Assembly (NCBI GenBank): GCA_020350825.1 | Contig: CP070724.1 | Coordinates: 1,523,922 to 1,587,921 of the forward strand | Source: Thermoplasmatales archaeon | GTDB lineage: Archaea > Thermoplasmatota > E2 > DHVEG-1 | Length of the DNA stretch: 64,000 nt | Reading direction: 5' to 3' | In this document: positions 16,768 to 27,065 of the stretch, in pieces | Numbering within the stretch: position 1 is the stretch's first letter | How the letters are laid out: every line of letters begins with the position of its first letter | Notes under the pieces: model-generated | Told to the model about the DNA's origin: nothing | The model's input: the letters and a program-made list of their open reading frames with translations, nothing else | The model's database searches: none | Translations under genes and position numbers: made by a program

Positions 16768-18005
16768 AGATTAGAAGAAAGTATCTATTTTATATATTAG
16801 CGTTTACATCTGCAATTATTGCTGCTGGTGTAGCAGCTATAGACGCCGTCATTAGTTCAGTTTACATACCTAATTCTTTGGCGTTTAGTTTTTCATGTTT
16901 TTTGGTAGGTACACTTATTTCACTTCTTATCCTTCTTATTTTTTCGATACCAATAAAAGGAAAAAGTTTGGGATCAAAAATTATTGACCCATCGTTTAAA
17001 CGTCTAAGATTGGTAAGAAAAGAAGAAATAAAATATCACATACCAGCAGGCATAGGAAATGCCATTCTTACCATCGGTTACCTTTCATTGCTATCCATAT
17101 TTGGAGACCCATCAACGGTTCTTCCGTTTTCTCAAATTGTTATTTTATATCTTGTTCTTATCGAATCCATTACGGAAAAAAATATCCCAACACTTTCAGA
17201 AATTCAATCTTCCGTTATTGTTACGTTTGGTGCCATGCTTGGGTCCATAAGTTTGACTGGAATCATCAATCTTGAATCTCTTGCGATTGTCTTTCTCGTG
17301 ATAAATCCCGCTTGGGTGATGTTTTCCATCTATCAACGAAAATTAAAAATGATGAAAATCGACAAACATCCAAATGATGCACTTAACATAAGATTTTGGA
17401 ATGTAATATTTGCCTGTCTCTTTACCGCCATTGTCGTTTTCATCTATGATTTTATCATGGGTACTAGCCATATCCTTGGGGGAATAACTGCATCAATTGA
17501 ACACTTTGGATGGGTTGCATTAACAATGGGTGTTACGTTCTTTTCCTATGTGTTCTATATACGAGCTCTTGGTATTGGAAAAGCAAGTGTTACCCAAGCT
17601 GTTCGCGCATCAACCTTTCTCTTTGCCATTCCATTCTCCTTAATGCTTTCCTATTTCAATATTATACCACCGTTCTCGACCGATCCCATCATGATCTTGA
17701 TTAAGATGATCAGCACAATTCTCGTCATACTTGGTATTGTCTCATTTGCACTAACACTCATCAAAGCGTATGTCTTCATCAATACTAAACCAGGTTATCC
17801 CATTGAAGAGATTATGCAAAAACTCTGGGAGATTGGTGGTGTGACACGAGTAACAGCAACTGCAGGTTACTATGATTTTATCGTAAAAATACGCACACGA
17901 ACTCTGGTTAAAGGTTATGAGAAAATCATTCGTAAACTTGATGAAATCGAAGCCATTAAAGAGTACAAATGGGAATCTGTTCTCAAAGAATGGGAAAATA
18001 TCTAG
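16764..18005 (+). CDS. EamA-type transporter fused to a C-terminal RAM domain
   Basis: A 413-aa fusion. Residues 1-330 contain about ten membrane helices in two halves of the EamA/DMT transporter type (drug/metabolite exporters). Residues 335-413 (YPIEEIMQKLWEIGGVTRVTATAGYYDFIVKIRTRTL) form a second RAM domain like the preceding 79-aa protein. The cytosolic RAM domain probably senses the transported metabolite, perhaps an amino acid, and gates export. The TM region uses more C-rich codons than its neighbours (for example around 17560-17720), which could reflect recent acquisition. Substrate unknown. Confidence 0.82.
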   Translation: MKIRRKYLFYILAFTSAIIAAGVAAIDAVISSVYIPNSLAFSFSCFLVGTLISLLILLIFSIPIKGKSLGSKIIDPSFKRLRLVRKEEIKYHIPAGIGNAILTIGYLSLLSIFGDPSTVLPFSQIVILYLVLIESITEKNIPTLSEIQSSVIVTFGAMLGSISLTGIINLESLAIVFLVINPAWVMFSIYQRKLKMMKIDKHPNDALNIRFWNVIFACLFTAIVVFIYDFIMGTSHILGGITASIEHFGWVALTMGVTFFSYVFYIRALGIGKASVTQAVRASTFLFAIPFSLMLSYFNIIPPFSTDPIMILIKMISTILVILGIVSFALTLIKAYVFINTKPGYPIEEIMQKLWEIGGVTRVTATAGYYDFIVKIRTRTLVKGYEKIIRKLDEIEAIKEYKWESVLKEWENI

Positions 18006-18065
18006 TTCGATCATTAGGAAAACTATTTCATTATTCTCTTTATACAGACTCTTGAAGGGATAGTT

Positions 18066-19172
18066 GTGATAGATAAAAGATTAAAGAAATTTGCTCATAT
18101 TTTAATTAATCATTCTTTAGAACTTAAAAAAGGCGATTTGTTTGTAATATCTGGTGGTTATATTGCAAAACCGCTGATTAAAGAAGTATATAAACAAGCA
18201 TTAGAATCTGGAGCACATCCATATACAAGGCTAGGTATCGACGGGCTTGCTGAAGTATATTATAAACATGCTTCAGAAAAACAACTCAAATATATGTCAC
18301 CTATTGCTAAATTTGAGACTGAACGAATTGATGCACGACTTAGTATAATAAGTCCAGAAAATACCAGGAGTTTGACAAATATAGATCCAAAAAAACAAGC
18401 AATAAGCAGTGTTGCTCAAAAGGAGATACATCAGATATTTCTTGATAGAGCTGCCAAAAAAGAACTGCGTTGGTGTGTTACCCAATATCCCACCAATTCT
18501 TCTGCTCAGGATGCCGATATGTCATTAGAAGAATATGAAGAATTTATATTTAAGGCAGCTCACATAGAAAAAAAAGATCCTATCAGACATTGGAAAAAAA
18601 TTTTTAAAGATCAGGAAAAAATTAGAACGCTACTTGACCGCAAGAAAAAATTGCATATTATTTCTAAAGATACTGATTTAACAATTTCTGTCGCTGGTAG
18701 AAAATGGATAAACTGCTACGGAAAAGAGAATTTTCCTGATGGTGAGATTTTTACGGGACCCACAGAAAACTCAGCAGAAGGTCATATCAGATATACCTTC
18801 CCAGCATCTCATGGTGGTAGAGAGATAGATGAGATTCAACTTTGGTTTAACAAAGGTAAGGTTTTCAAAGCAAAAGCTTCTAAAGGTGAGAAATTCCTAA
18901 ATTCCATGCTTAGTATGGATAAAGGATCACGAAGGATTGGGGAATTTTCCTTTGGCACAAATTATGGTATTGAGAAGTATACAAAAAACACCTTATTTGA
19001 TGAGAAAATCGGAGGTACAATTCACATTGCGGTTGGAAGTGGATACCCTGAAACTGGAAGTAAGAACAAATCAAGTTTGCATTGGGATATGATGTGCGAT
19101 TTACGTAAAAATGGCGAGGTCCATGCAGATGGCGAACTCATTTATAAAAACGGGAAGTTTTTGAATATATAA
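18066..19172 (+). CDS. Aminopeptidase, peptidase family M29
   Basis: A 368-aa metal-dependent aminopeptidase (AmpS/aminopeptidase T type). The dinuclear site residues are recognisable: Glu in GPTENSAEGH, Glu in GEFSFGTNYG, His in GTIHIAVGSGYPETG with the Tyr in GSGY, and His/Asp in SSLHWDMMCD. Family length is about 370-410 aa, so it is complete. GTG start with GAAGGGA upstream. Cytosolic; final steps of peptide degradation. It stands alone between the EamA gene and purF. Confidence 0.9.
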   Translation: MIDKRLKKFAHILINHSLELKKGDLFVISGGYIAKPLIKEVYKQALESGAHPYTRLGIDGLAEVYYKHASEKQLKYMSPIAKFETERIDARLSIISPENTRSLTNIDPKKQAISSVAQKEIHQIFLDRAAKKELRWCVTQYPTNSSAQDADMSLEEYEEFIFKAAHIEKKDPIRHWKKIFKDQEKIRTLLDRKKKLHIISKDTDLTISVAGRKWINCYGKENFPDGEIFTGPTENSAEGHIRYTFPASHGGREIDEIQLWFNKGKVFKAKASKGEKFLNSMLSMDKGSRRIGEFSFGTNYGIEKYTKNTLFDEKIGGTIHIAVGSGYPETGSKNKSSLHWDMMCDLRKNGEVHADGELIYKNGKFLNI

Positions 19173-19312
19173 TTTATAAAAAAAATACGCATTCTTTCTC
19201 TTTTTTTAATAAAATTTAGTTTCATTAGGATAAAACATGGAAGACATCATACACAAAATTAGAAAAATTTAACAAATAATAAAATTAATTATCTAATAAC
19301 TTTCTTTAAAAA

Positions 19313-19324
19313 ACTTATAAATAA
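19313..19324 (+). promoter_or_regulatory. TATA box of purF
   Basis: CTTATAAATA preceded by an A-rich stretch lies about 30 bases before the purF ATG, with no ribosome binding site between. This fits a leaderless archaeal transcript. Confidence 0.55.
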
Positions 19325-19348
19325 GGCCTTTTCATATCCAATTTTACA

Positions 19349-20782
19349 ATGTGTGGTATTATAGGCATCATAGGAGGAAGATCGGTCTCTCGTCTTATTT
19401 ATCATGGTCTGTTTTCCGTACAACATCGTGGTCAATCCTCTGCTGGGAAGCTAACATATGATGGAAATATCCATGTGACAAAAGATGCGGGATTAGTAAG
19501 AGATGTCTTTAATGAGGATAAAAGGATAGATACTCCGGGGAATATTGGAATTGGCCATACTCGATATTCTACAGCAGGCATGGACGATATTGAGTCATTG
19601 AAGAGAAATGCACAACCAGAATATTTGGTAAATCCTTTTTTGGCAACGGTTCACAATGGTAATATTTACAACTGTTTTGAAATGACTAAAAAAACCAAGA
19701 GGAAACCACGAACAGTTTGCGATATTCAATGGTTGTTATTACCTATGGCAGACAATTTATACAAAAAAGAACTAAACGCTGATATAATCTTTGATGCTTG
19801 TGAAAAAATAATGCAACAGTTAAAAGGCAGTTACTCTGCTTTGTATATTGCTGATTCGGGTGAAAATCCTTTTCTTTTTGCTATGACTGATCCTCGTAAA
19901 ATTAGACCTTTAGTACTGGGTCAATCTGATGGCATGTATTGCCTTACTTCTGAAACACGGGTTTTTAAAAAAATTAATTTTGACTATGTTAAAGATATTC
20001 CTGGGGGATCTGTAGTTGTAATTGATCAAAAAGGAAATTTCCATGAAAAAAGGATAATAAAAAAACAAGAGCTGCCATGTATGTTTGAATTTGTTTATTT
20101 TGCTAAACCTGATTCACGTATTAACGTAAGATCTGTTCATAAAGTACGTGATGAGATTGGTAGATTACTTGCAATAGAACAACCTATTGAAGCCGATATT
20201 GTTGTCCCGGTTCCTGATTCAGGAAGAAGATATGCTCATGGATTTTCCCGAGAATCTGGAATACCTATAGATGAAGGGATAATGAAAGATAAGGACGAAC
20301 GTTCATTTATACATCAAACCCAGGAGACTAGAGACAAAGTTGTTGAAGAAGGATTATCTTTTATACGTTCCGTTCTAAAACGAAAACGGATTGTGTTACT
20401 TGATGATTCGATTGTTCGTGGGACCAATATTAAAAAAATTGTTCGTGGTATTAAAAATGCCGGTGCGAAAGAAGTTCACGTGAGAATCGGTTGTCCACCT
20501 CTAATTGCTCCTTGTTATCTTGGAATAGATATGCGAAGTAAAAAGGAGTTTATAGCCCGAGATAAGAATGGTGAAATTAGGACTTGGAATCAAATTGCGA
20601 ATGAAATCGGTGCTGATTCTCTAGGTTATATAAGCATACCTAAGTTAAAGAAAGCCATAGGATCTGAAATTTGCCGAGGATGTATAGATTTTCCAGAGGG
20701 ATACCCCCCAGAAATGCAAAACGATGTAAAAAACCTCCTTAAAAGCGACGGAATGTTGGCAAGAGCCTACGAATGCATATAA
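19349..20782 (+). CDS. purF: Amidophosphoribosyltransferase
   Basis: First committed step of purine synthesis: PRPP plus glutamine to phosphoribosylamine. The protein starts MCGIIGIIGG, so Cys2 becomes the N-terminal nucleophile with no propeptide. The glutaminase domain covers residues 1-235 (HTRYSTAG, HNGNI) and the phosphoribosyltransferase domain follows with the PRPP loop VLLDDSIVRGTN near 350. A C-terminal CRGCIDFPEGYP holds two cysteines, as in enzymes with an iron-sulfur cluster. Length 477 aa is typical. The HTH gene that follows starts within about 30 bases. Confidence 0.95.
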   Translation: MCGIIGIIGGRSVSRLIYHGLFSVQHRGQSSAGKLTYDGNIHVTKDAGLVRDVFNEDKRIDTPGNIGIGHTRYSTAGMDDIESLKRNAQPEYLVNPFLATVHNGNIYNCFEMTKKTKRKPRTVCDIQWLLLPMADNLYKKELNADIIFDACEKIMQQLKGSYSALYIADSGENPFLFAMTDPRKIRPLVLGQSDGMYCLTSETRVFKKINFDYVKDIPGGSVVVIDQKGNFHEKRIIKKQELPCMFEFVYFAKPDSRINVRSVHKVRDEIGRLLAIEQPIEADIVVPVPDSGRRYAHGFSRESGIPIDEGIMKDKDERSFIHQTQETRDKVVEEGLSFIRSVLKRKRIVLLDDSIVRGTNIKKIVRGIKNAGAKEVHVRIGCPPLIAPCYLGIDMRSKKEFIARDKNGEIRTWNQIANEIGADSLGYISIPKLKKAIGSEICRGCIDFPEGYPPEMQNDVKNLLKSDGMLARAYECI

Positions 20783-20808
20783 AGGCCATATTTTCATGTT
20801 GGTTAATT

Positions 20809-21117
20809 ATGATTGAAATTGTAAAAGATACACTTGAAGAACAGATTATAATACTTTTACAGAAAAAATATCCAATAACTATATCTGACATCGAGAGTGA
20901 ACTTCATTTGTCAAGGAAAATGATTTTGAGAGTTTTACAAAAATTTCAAGTTAAAGGTATCGTACAACTAGAACCTTTATGTGATAAAACATATATTAGA
21001 TTGACGAGAAATGATTTTAGTTTTGTAGGTAAAAAAAGACAACGAAAGTTTATAAAACACCATTCGGGAAAGAAAAAACAAGAACAAGAAGATTATGAAG
21101 GTATAATGTATTCCTAA
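20809..21117 (+). CDS. Small winged-helix protein
   Basis: About 102 aa from the internal ATG at 20809 (MIEIVKDTLEEQIIILLQKKYPITISDIESELHLSRKMILRVLQKFQVKGIVQLEPLCDKT...). The layout is a winged helix: helix, SDIESELHLSRKMILRVLQKFQ as HTH, then a two-strand wing. The tail is very basic (KKRQRKFIKHHSGKKKQEQ) and may bind nucleic acid. An earlier ATG at 20773 would overlap the end of purF. It probably belongs to the purF transcript. Target unknown. Confidence 0.6.
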   Translation: MIEIVKDTLEEQIIILLQKKYPITISDIESELHLSRKMILRVLQKFQVKGIVQLEPLCDKTYIRLTRNDFSFVGKKRQRKFIKHHSGKKKQEQEDYEGIMYS

Positions 21118-21253
21118 GGAAAATAATCTTGTTTTTAATTATTCTTATTGAAATTTTACAAATAGAAAAAAAAGATAAACTAATAAATTGTTTTGGAATG
21201 AAATAAGGTTTTAAAACAAAATCTATATTACTTTGGAAAGTGGAAGGAGAAAA

Positions 21254-22969
21254 ATGGAAGCATCTAGTATAGAAATCAAAGAAGAAATGGAAAGTGAAGA
21301 GTATCTCAATTCAATCGGAAAACCAAAAATTGCTTATTTTTCAATGGAGATCGGATTAGATAAACACATACCTACGTATAGTGGTGGGCTTGGCATTCTA
21401 GCTGGCGATACATTAAAATCATGTGCAGATCTAAATATTCCAATTGTGGGAATTACACTGCTTTCCGAAAATGGATATTTTTATCAAAAAATTGATGGAG
21501 AGGGAAATCAAATTGAACTTCCAATTAATTTTAATATCAATGATTTTCTTACGTTACTCCCAAGCAAAACAAGTGTTATAATCGAAGACAGGAAAGTATA
21601 CGTGCGAATTTGGCATTACCTAATTAAAGGGATAAATGGATATCTAGTTCCAGTTTTTTTTCTTGACACCAATCTAGAAGAAAACAGTGAAGCGGATAGG
21701 GATATTACAAAACAGCTTTATGGGGGAGATAATAAATATCGTCTTGCTCAAGAAATTGTTCTTGGTATTGGTGGGGTTAGAGCAATACGGGCACTTGGCT
21801 ATAAAACAATTGATAAATACCATATGAACGAGGGTCACGCTGCTCTTGGCACTCTTGAGCTTTTTCGTGAATTAACGAATATTGAAAAAGTCAGAGAACA
21901 ATGCGTTTTTACAACACACACTCCAGTTGCTGCAGGTCACGATCAATTTGATCTTTCTTTTGCTAAACCTATGTTAGGGGATATACTACCAGATTCTATT
22001 CTCGATGAGGTTACATTTGAAAATAAACTAAACATGACCAGACTCGCGCTCTTTTTTAGTCACTATGTTAATGGTGTCGCAAAAAAGCATGGTGAGGTGT
22101 CACGATCAATGTTTCCCGGTTATTCGATAGATTCCATTACAAATGGTGTTCACACACCTACTTGGGTTTCAGAACCATTTCAAAGATTATTTGATAAACA
22201 TCTGCCAGGATGGCGCTCTGATCCCTACATTCTTAGAGCCACGTTTAGCGTAGAAAAACGTGAGGTATGGGCTGCGCACATGGAAGCAAAAAAAAGTCTC
22301 ATAAATTTTGTTAACAACAGATACAATGTTGGTATGAACTATGATCATTTTACTGTAGGATTTGCCAGACGACAAACTGCATACAAAAGGCCTGATCTGT
22401 TGATTTCTGATCCAGAAAGACTCAAACAAATCGCTGAAAAAACAGGACCTATTCAGATCATATACGCTGGAAAAGCACATCCCAATGATAGTTCAGGCAA
22501 AGAAACGATTAAAAAAATTTTTAACGCTATGAATGCAATAAAAGGGAATATAAAAATTGCCTACATCCACAACTATGATATGACTATTGGAAAAATGATG
22601 ACTTCAGGTGTTGATCTCTGGCTGAACACACCTCGAAGACCAAGAGAAGCTTCAGGAACCTCAGGGATGAAAGCTGCACACAACGGAGTTCCACAGTTTA
22701 GTACATTGGATGGCTGGTGGCTGGAGGGATGTGTTGAAAACATCACAGGATGGGCAATAGGACCAGAAAAAACTGAAGAAGAAGAATCTGACGACGAAGT
22801 CGATAGAAATGATCTTTACAACAAACTTGAAAATTGGATAATACCTAAATTTTACAACGATAGAGATAATTGGATAAGAACTATGAGAAGTTGCATAGCA
22901 ATAAACGCTTCATTCTTTAATACAAACAGAATGATTCAGCAATACGTTTTAAACGCCTATTTTATGTAG
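21254..22969 (+). CDS. glgP: Alpha-glucan (glycogen) phosphorylase, GT35
   Basis: Releases glucose-1-phosphate from glycogen-like alpha-1,4-glucan. The N-terminus KIAYFSMEIGLDKHIPTYSGGLGILAGDTLKS and the PLP site region EASGTSGMKAAHNGVPQFSTLDGWW near residue 470 identify the short archaeal/Thermus-type phosphorylase. About 571 aa is shorter than the 800-aa bacterial form and normal for this branch. The ATG at 21254 is chosen over an upstream TTG because AAGGAGA lies just before it. It is not in the glycogen operon at 25-29 kb but serves the same polymer. Confidence 0.9.
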   Translation: MEASSIEIKEEMESEEYLNSIGKPKIAYFSMEIGLDKHIPTYSGGLGILAGDTLKSCADLNIPIVGITLLSENGYFYQKIDGEGNQIELPINFNINDFLTLLPSKTSVIIEDRKVYVRIWHYLIKGINGYLVPVFFLDTNLEENSEADRDITKQLYGGDNKYRLAQEIVLGIGGVRAIRALGYKTIDKYHMNEGHAALGTLELFRELTNIEKVREQCVFTTHTPVAAGHDQFDLSFAKPMLGDILPDSILDEVTFENKLNMTRLALFFSHYVNGVAKKHGEVSRSMFPGYSIDSITNGVHTPTWVSEPFQRLFDKHLPGWRSDPYILRATFSVEKREVWAAHMEAKKSLINFVNNRYNVGMNYDHFTVGFARRQTAYKRPDLLISDPERLKQIAEKTGPIQIIYAGKAHPNDSSGKETIKKIFNAMNAIKGNIKIAYIHNYDMTIGKMMTSGVDLWLNTPRRPREASGTSGMKAAHNGVPQFSTLDGWWLEGCVENITGWAIGPEKTEEEESDDEVDRNDLYNKLENWIIPKFYNDRDNWIRTMRSCIAINASFFNTNRMIQQYVLNAYFM

Positions 22970-23065
22970 TTAAAGTCCCTAAATACATAAAAAAAATAAA
23001 TTAGGTTTTTAATTATTAATGTAAAAATACCAAAGATATACTATATTGTGGTAAGAGAGGCTTAT

Positions 23066-24997
23066 TTAAGGAGTAGTTGCATATTCTTTATTCTTTAAGA
23101 TGCCTAATTTTTTCCGATTTGTTTCAATATGTTTCAGGATTCCCTCGACCGCTTTAACTATGTCAGTTTCAACGTTTAATATACCACCAGTTACTTGTTT
23201 ACATTCTTCAGTCAAGAGTTTTACGAGATTTGGTGCTCCAGTGACCGTTGGAATAGGGTTAACATATGTATAGAGTCCTAATGCTAGAGCAAAAACTGCA
23301 TCTATTGTTGCTTTTTGTTCCATGTATTCAGGAGCAACAGCAGCTATAGGTAAGTCAGAAATTGGTACGTCTCCTAATGACTCTGATATCGAAGCTAATA
23401 AATCCGCTAACCGACCTGTATCAGTACATGTACCAAAACTTAAAACAGGAGGAATACTCAGTTTTTCACACACCTTCTTCAAACCTGGTCCAGCAAATTC
23501 TCTTGCCTCTGGTTTACATAAACCAGCAACCTGAACTGCTCCATTACCACAACCCATTGAAAGCACCAAGATATCCCGTTTAATGAGTTCCTTTACAATA
23601 AGGACCGTATGAACATCTTGTCCAGAATCTCTTAAAGAAGTACAAGAAACCATTCCTGCAACTCCAAATATACTTCCATCTTTAATTGCATCAAGGAGCG
23701 GAATAAATGTACCACCAAGAGCTTCAAGAATGCTTTCTGTTGAAAAACCTACAATAGCTTCATTAACAGGTAGTTGTGTTACTGGCTCTATCGCTCCTCT
23801 CCGTATCTTATAATTATCGATTGCCATCCGAAGAAGTTTAGAAGCTTGCTCCTCTACCTTCTCGGGGCTGTAGTTGATTCGTTCGTCAATACCTTCAAAA
23901 GCAACAACCTCACTAACAGGAATAAGCTTGAATTTATATTTCTCGGCATAGAGCGGATCGATTGGCATACAGCAGTTCATATCAGCCACAAAAAGATCTA
24001 TACAGCCACTAGCAAAAACTGCCTCCTGCATAATCCAATTTCCAGTAAAACCATAAAATGCATCATCCATTTCCCATCTTTGAATCATTTCTTGCCCCGT
24101 CTCTATATTTGCAATAACACGTAATCCTTTTGCACCAACAGATTTAGCTTTTTGTTGCCATTCTGGTTTTCGAGCTAGTTGAACCATAGCAAAACCAAGG
24201 AACGGTTCATGTCCATTTGGAAGAACATTCACATACTCCGGGTCAAGAACACCTAAATCTACTCTCATCAGATGAGGTTTTGGAACTCCATAGAGAATAT
24301 CCTGGCAATATTCATTTACAATCTGACTTTGATAAGCCATTGCTATTCCAAGACGCATAGCTTTTAACGCTAAACTCTTATAATAACCATCAACATTCGT
24401 GAGACATGAACTTGTTGATAACATCATCTCATTATAAATTCCGCCAGGGAAAATATCAAGCTTTTTCCAAATGTTTTTACGTTCATTCGTTGCTAGTGCT
24501 TCTACAATCTGACTTGGCTCGTAATATTTTCTATTGAAATCATTTTCAACAAAATTACAAAGACGAACAACAATATCATATACTGAGCCAGAGATATCAA
24601 CACCCAAGGTCTTTGCGAAAGTTTTCAATTTTTCAGATGCTTTGATTTCAAATGGTGTTTTCCCTTTAGCAGTTGCATGAAGCGTCTTTATAGTTTGGAC
24701 TGTGTGATAATGATATGTAGACGCGCCCATTACATTCCTAAGTAACATCATACGCATGGCCATTCCATCACCAGTGATGCCACACACTCCTCTCTTGTCT
24801 TTTTCTACATCTGCACGGCAAGGTCCATTGGAGCATAAATCGCATCGTACACCTCCCATACAAAAAGGACATCTTTTATCTGGGTCTCCGAAACCTTGAG
24901 CTTCATATCGGTCCCAAATGTTAGTCATATTGTCTTCTTTTATCCGTTTATAAAGCCTACGTATAGATTCATGGTAAGAAATTCTATTTTCATCCAT
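23066..24997 (-). CDS. cooS: Anaerobic carbon-monoxide dehydrogenase catalytic subunit
   Basis: A Ni-Fe-S enzyme that interconverts CO and CO2. The cysteine-rich N-terminus CPFCMGGVRCDLCSNGPC (Cys 43, 46, 52, 55, 60) supplies the B and D clusters. Downstream MNCCMPIDP, SMGCGNGAVQVAGLCKPEAREF and SFGTCTDTGR hold the C-cluster ligand regions. Length 643 aa is standard for CooS. No CooF, CooC or acetyl-CoA synthase genes adjoin it in this window, so it is an orphan copy here. Ferredoxin at 60.8 kb and a probable hydrogenase at the right end could be partners at a distance. Confidence 0.95.
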   Translation of the reverse strand: MDENRISYHESIRRLYKRIKEDNMTNIWDRYEAQGFGDPDKRCPFCMGGVRCDLCSNGPCRADVEKDKRGVCGITGDGMAMRMMLLRNVMGASTYHYHTVQTIKTLHATAKGKTPFEIKASEKLKTFAKTLGVDISGSVYDIVVRLCNFVENDFNRKYYEPSQIVEALATNERKNIWKKLDIFPGGIYNEMMLSTSSCLTNVDGYYKSLALKAMRLGIAMAYQSQIVNEYCQDILYGVPKPHLMRVDLGVLDPEYVNVLPNGHEPFLGFAMVQLARKPEWQQKAKSVGAKGLRVIANIETGQEMIQRWEMDDAFYGFTGNWIMQEAVFASGCIDLFVADMNCCMPIDPLYAEKYKFKLIPVSEVVAFEGIDERINYSPEKVEEQASKLLRMAIDNYKIRRGAIEPVTQLPVNEAIVGFSTESILEALGGTFIPLLDAIKDGSIFGVAGMVSCTSLRDSGQDVHTVLIVKELIKRDILVLSMGCGNGAVQVAGLCKPEAREFAGPGLKKVCEKLSIPPVLSFGTCTDTGRLADLLASISESLGDVPISDLPIAAVAPEYMEQKATIDAVFALALGLYTYVNPIPTVTGAPNLVKLLTEECKQVTGGILNVETDIVKAVEGILKHIETNRKKLGILKNKEYATTP

Positions 24998-25156
24998 TAT
25001 AATACCTCATGCCAGAATGTTTGTCATCTAGTAAGATTATTTAAAATTAATGGAGTAAAAGTGTATATTATTCTGTAAAATTTGATTAATACTAAATTTT
25101 CTCTATATGATGATATTTAATTTGAATGCATTACGATCGAACATCTATTAATCATA

Positions 25157-27043
25157 TTAGTGTCTATTAAATAACCGAGATTTGAACACGGCTTTATTTA
25201 GTAAAATATTTGCATATTTTGGAGATATGTTTTCTATATCCTCTACCCATGAGCGAAGTATTTCTGCTACACTCCATGCTTGTGTTATACACCCTCGCGG
25301 AAGATGAGGGCTGTCTCCATCGAATATTTCATATATGGTACCGTCCCAATTATTGCCAAAAGCATCAAACATTGGCCTTAAAAAATTCTGAAATGCAAAG
25401 TCTCTCCATGACAATTCATGATTTTTTATTTTAACAAACGCTTTGATAAATGGTCCCATAAGCCAAGGCCATACCATACCATTGTGATAAGCAATATCTT
25501 TGTTATAATTACCAAGATATGTTCCCTTATATCTTGAGTCATCTGGCGATAGAGTTCTCAATCCAAAGATTGTAAGCAAATTTTTTTGAACATCATTTAC
25601 AATCTTTTCTTGCAACCCTTTATTTATCATAGAAAAATCAAGAGAAACGAGAAGGATTTGATTGGGTCTAAACGACAAATCTTTGGTATCGATGATGTCA
25701 TATTGTCGATCAAATTGTTTATTAAAACTTTCTTTTACTTTTTCTGCTAAATCAGAATATGCATCATCCTTGTTTGATATGTTTGCTAGAACGCCCATAA
25801 TTCTAAGAGCATTATACCATAAAGCCTGGATTTCAACAGCTTTTTTTGAACGAGGGGTAGGGAAGTAATCTCCAATTTTTACATCCATCCAAGTAAGGCC
25901 TTCCGCATGACTTATGAGAAAATCATTGTCCATGTGAATATTATATTCAGTTCCATTTTTGTAACCATCAATAATAGAATTTAATGTTTCCCATATCTCA
26001 TCTATAATGTTTAGATCATTTGTATATTTTAGATATTGATATACTCTATCTACAAACCACAATGAAGCATCTACAGTATTATAAACTGCTTTTGAGTCTC
26101 GATCCATAAATGCGTTTGGAATTAGAGCATTTTTGCAGTGCTCACCAAAACTTAAAAGCATTTGTTTTGCATCATCAAACCTCTTCGTAGTTAGTGCAAT
26201 TCCTGGTAGTGATATCAACGTATCTCTGCCCCAATCACCAAACCAATGATATCCAGCAATAATGGATTTTTTATTACCTTTTTTTACAACAAAATTATCA
26301 GTTGACAAAACAAGTTTTTCAAACTTACTCGGAAGACATGCCTGTTTAAGTAAATTCTTCTTCCTCTGAATTTCACGTAAATATATTTCAGAAGGGTCAC
26401 TATAATCATTATTTTCGAGTGTAAATATCAGATAATATTCACTAGAAATCTTGATTTTCTTATAAAAATCACCAATATGAACACTATTGTCTATCCAAGA
26501 ATCATTTCTTTCACGATCCTTTTCATATTGAAATTCCACCCAATATTCTGTTGGTTTATAGATAGAATCTTTAAGTATAATTTTAAGTGTTTTATCTACG
26601 TTGCTTGATTTTATACAAACTCCGTGTTTAAAAAAATCCTGTTTAAATGATACAGATCCTGGTTCAGTTATATCATAAAAATGCCTTGAATTTATTACTG
26701 GATTATGGGTAACTGATATTGGTTTGTCTGTTTTAATTTCATATTTAATAATTGTGGTATTTTTTTGATACTCCATAAAAATTATTTTTTTGAATTTTAC
26801 TCCTTCTACATTATAAAGAAACGAGGGAAAAACATCAAAAACAAATTTACCTTTGTAGTTTCTTAAATCATAAACTTTGTCTTCAATATTTATTCTATCA
26901 TATACATTTGATATAACCATCCATCTTTCAGTCGGCGGATTCAAACTTGCTATTAATAAGCCGTGGAACTTTCTGATATTATCATTAGATTGAGTTAAAG
27001 AAGCATAACTTCCTAGACCATTTGTAACTATCCATTCTCTCAT
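25157..27043 (-). CDS. Glycogen debranching enzyme (amylo-alpha-1,6-glucosidase type)
   Basis: A 628-aa protein with the N-terminal sugar-binding domain (EWIVTNGLGSYASLTQSNDNIRKFHGLLIAS) and an (alpha/alpha)6 catalytic barrel (WFGDWGRDTLISLPGIAL at about 267, NTVDASLWFVD, HAEGLTWMDVKIGDYFPTPRSKKAVEIQALWYNAL and YHNGMVWPWL). It cleaves alpha-1,6 branches of glycogen. Last gene of a minus-strand operon with GH57 and a glycosyltransferase, separated by 22 bases. Confidence 0.92.
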   Translation of the reverse strand: MREWIVTNGLGSYASLTQSNDNIRKFHGLLIASLNPPTERWMVISNVYDRINIEDKVYDLRNYKGKFVFDVFPSFLYNVEGVKFKKIIFMEYQKNTTIIKYEIKTDKPISVTHNPVINSRHFYDITEPGSVSFKQDFFKHGVCIKSSNVDKTLKIILKDSIYKPTEYWVEFQYEKDRERNDSWIDNSVHIGDFYKKIKISSEYYLIFTLENNDYSDPSEIYLREIQRKKNLLKQACLPSKFEKLVLSTDNFVVKKGNKKSIIAGYHWFGDWGRDTLISLPGIALTTKRFDDAKQMLLSFGEHCKNALIPNAFMDRDSKAVYNTVDASLWFVDRVYQYLKYTNDLNIIDEIWETLNSIIDGYKNGTEYNIHMDNDFLISHAEGLTWMDVKIGDYFPTPRSKKAVEIQALWYNALRIMGVLANISNKDDAYSDLAEKVKESFNKQFDRQYDIIDTKDLSFRPNQILLVSLDFSMINKGLQEKIVNDVQKNLLTIFGLRTLSPDDSRYKGTYLGNYNKDIAYHNGMVWPWLMGPFIKAFVKIKNHELSWRDFAFQNFLRPMFDAFGNNWDGTIYEIFDGDSPHLPRGCITQAWSVAEILRSWVEDIENISPKYANILLNKAVFKSRLFNRH

Positions 27044-27065
27044 AGTCCACTACGTATTCTCATTA

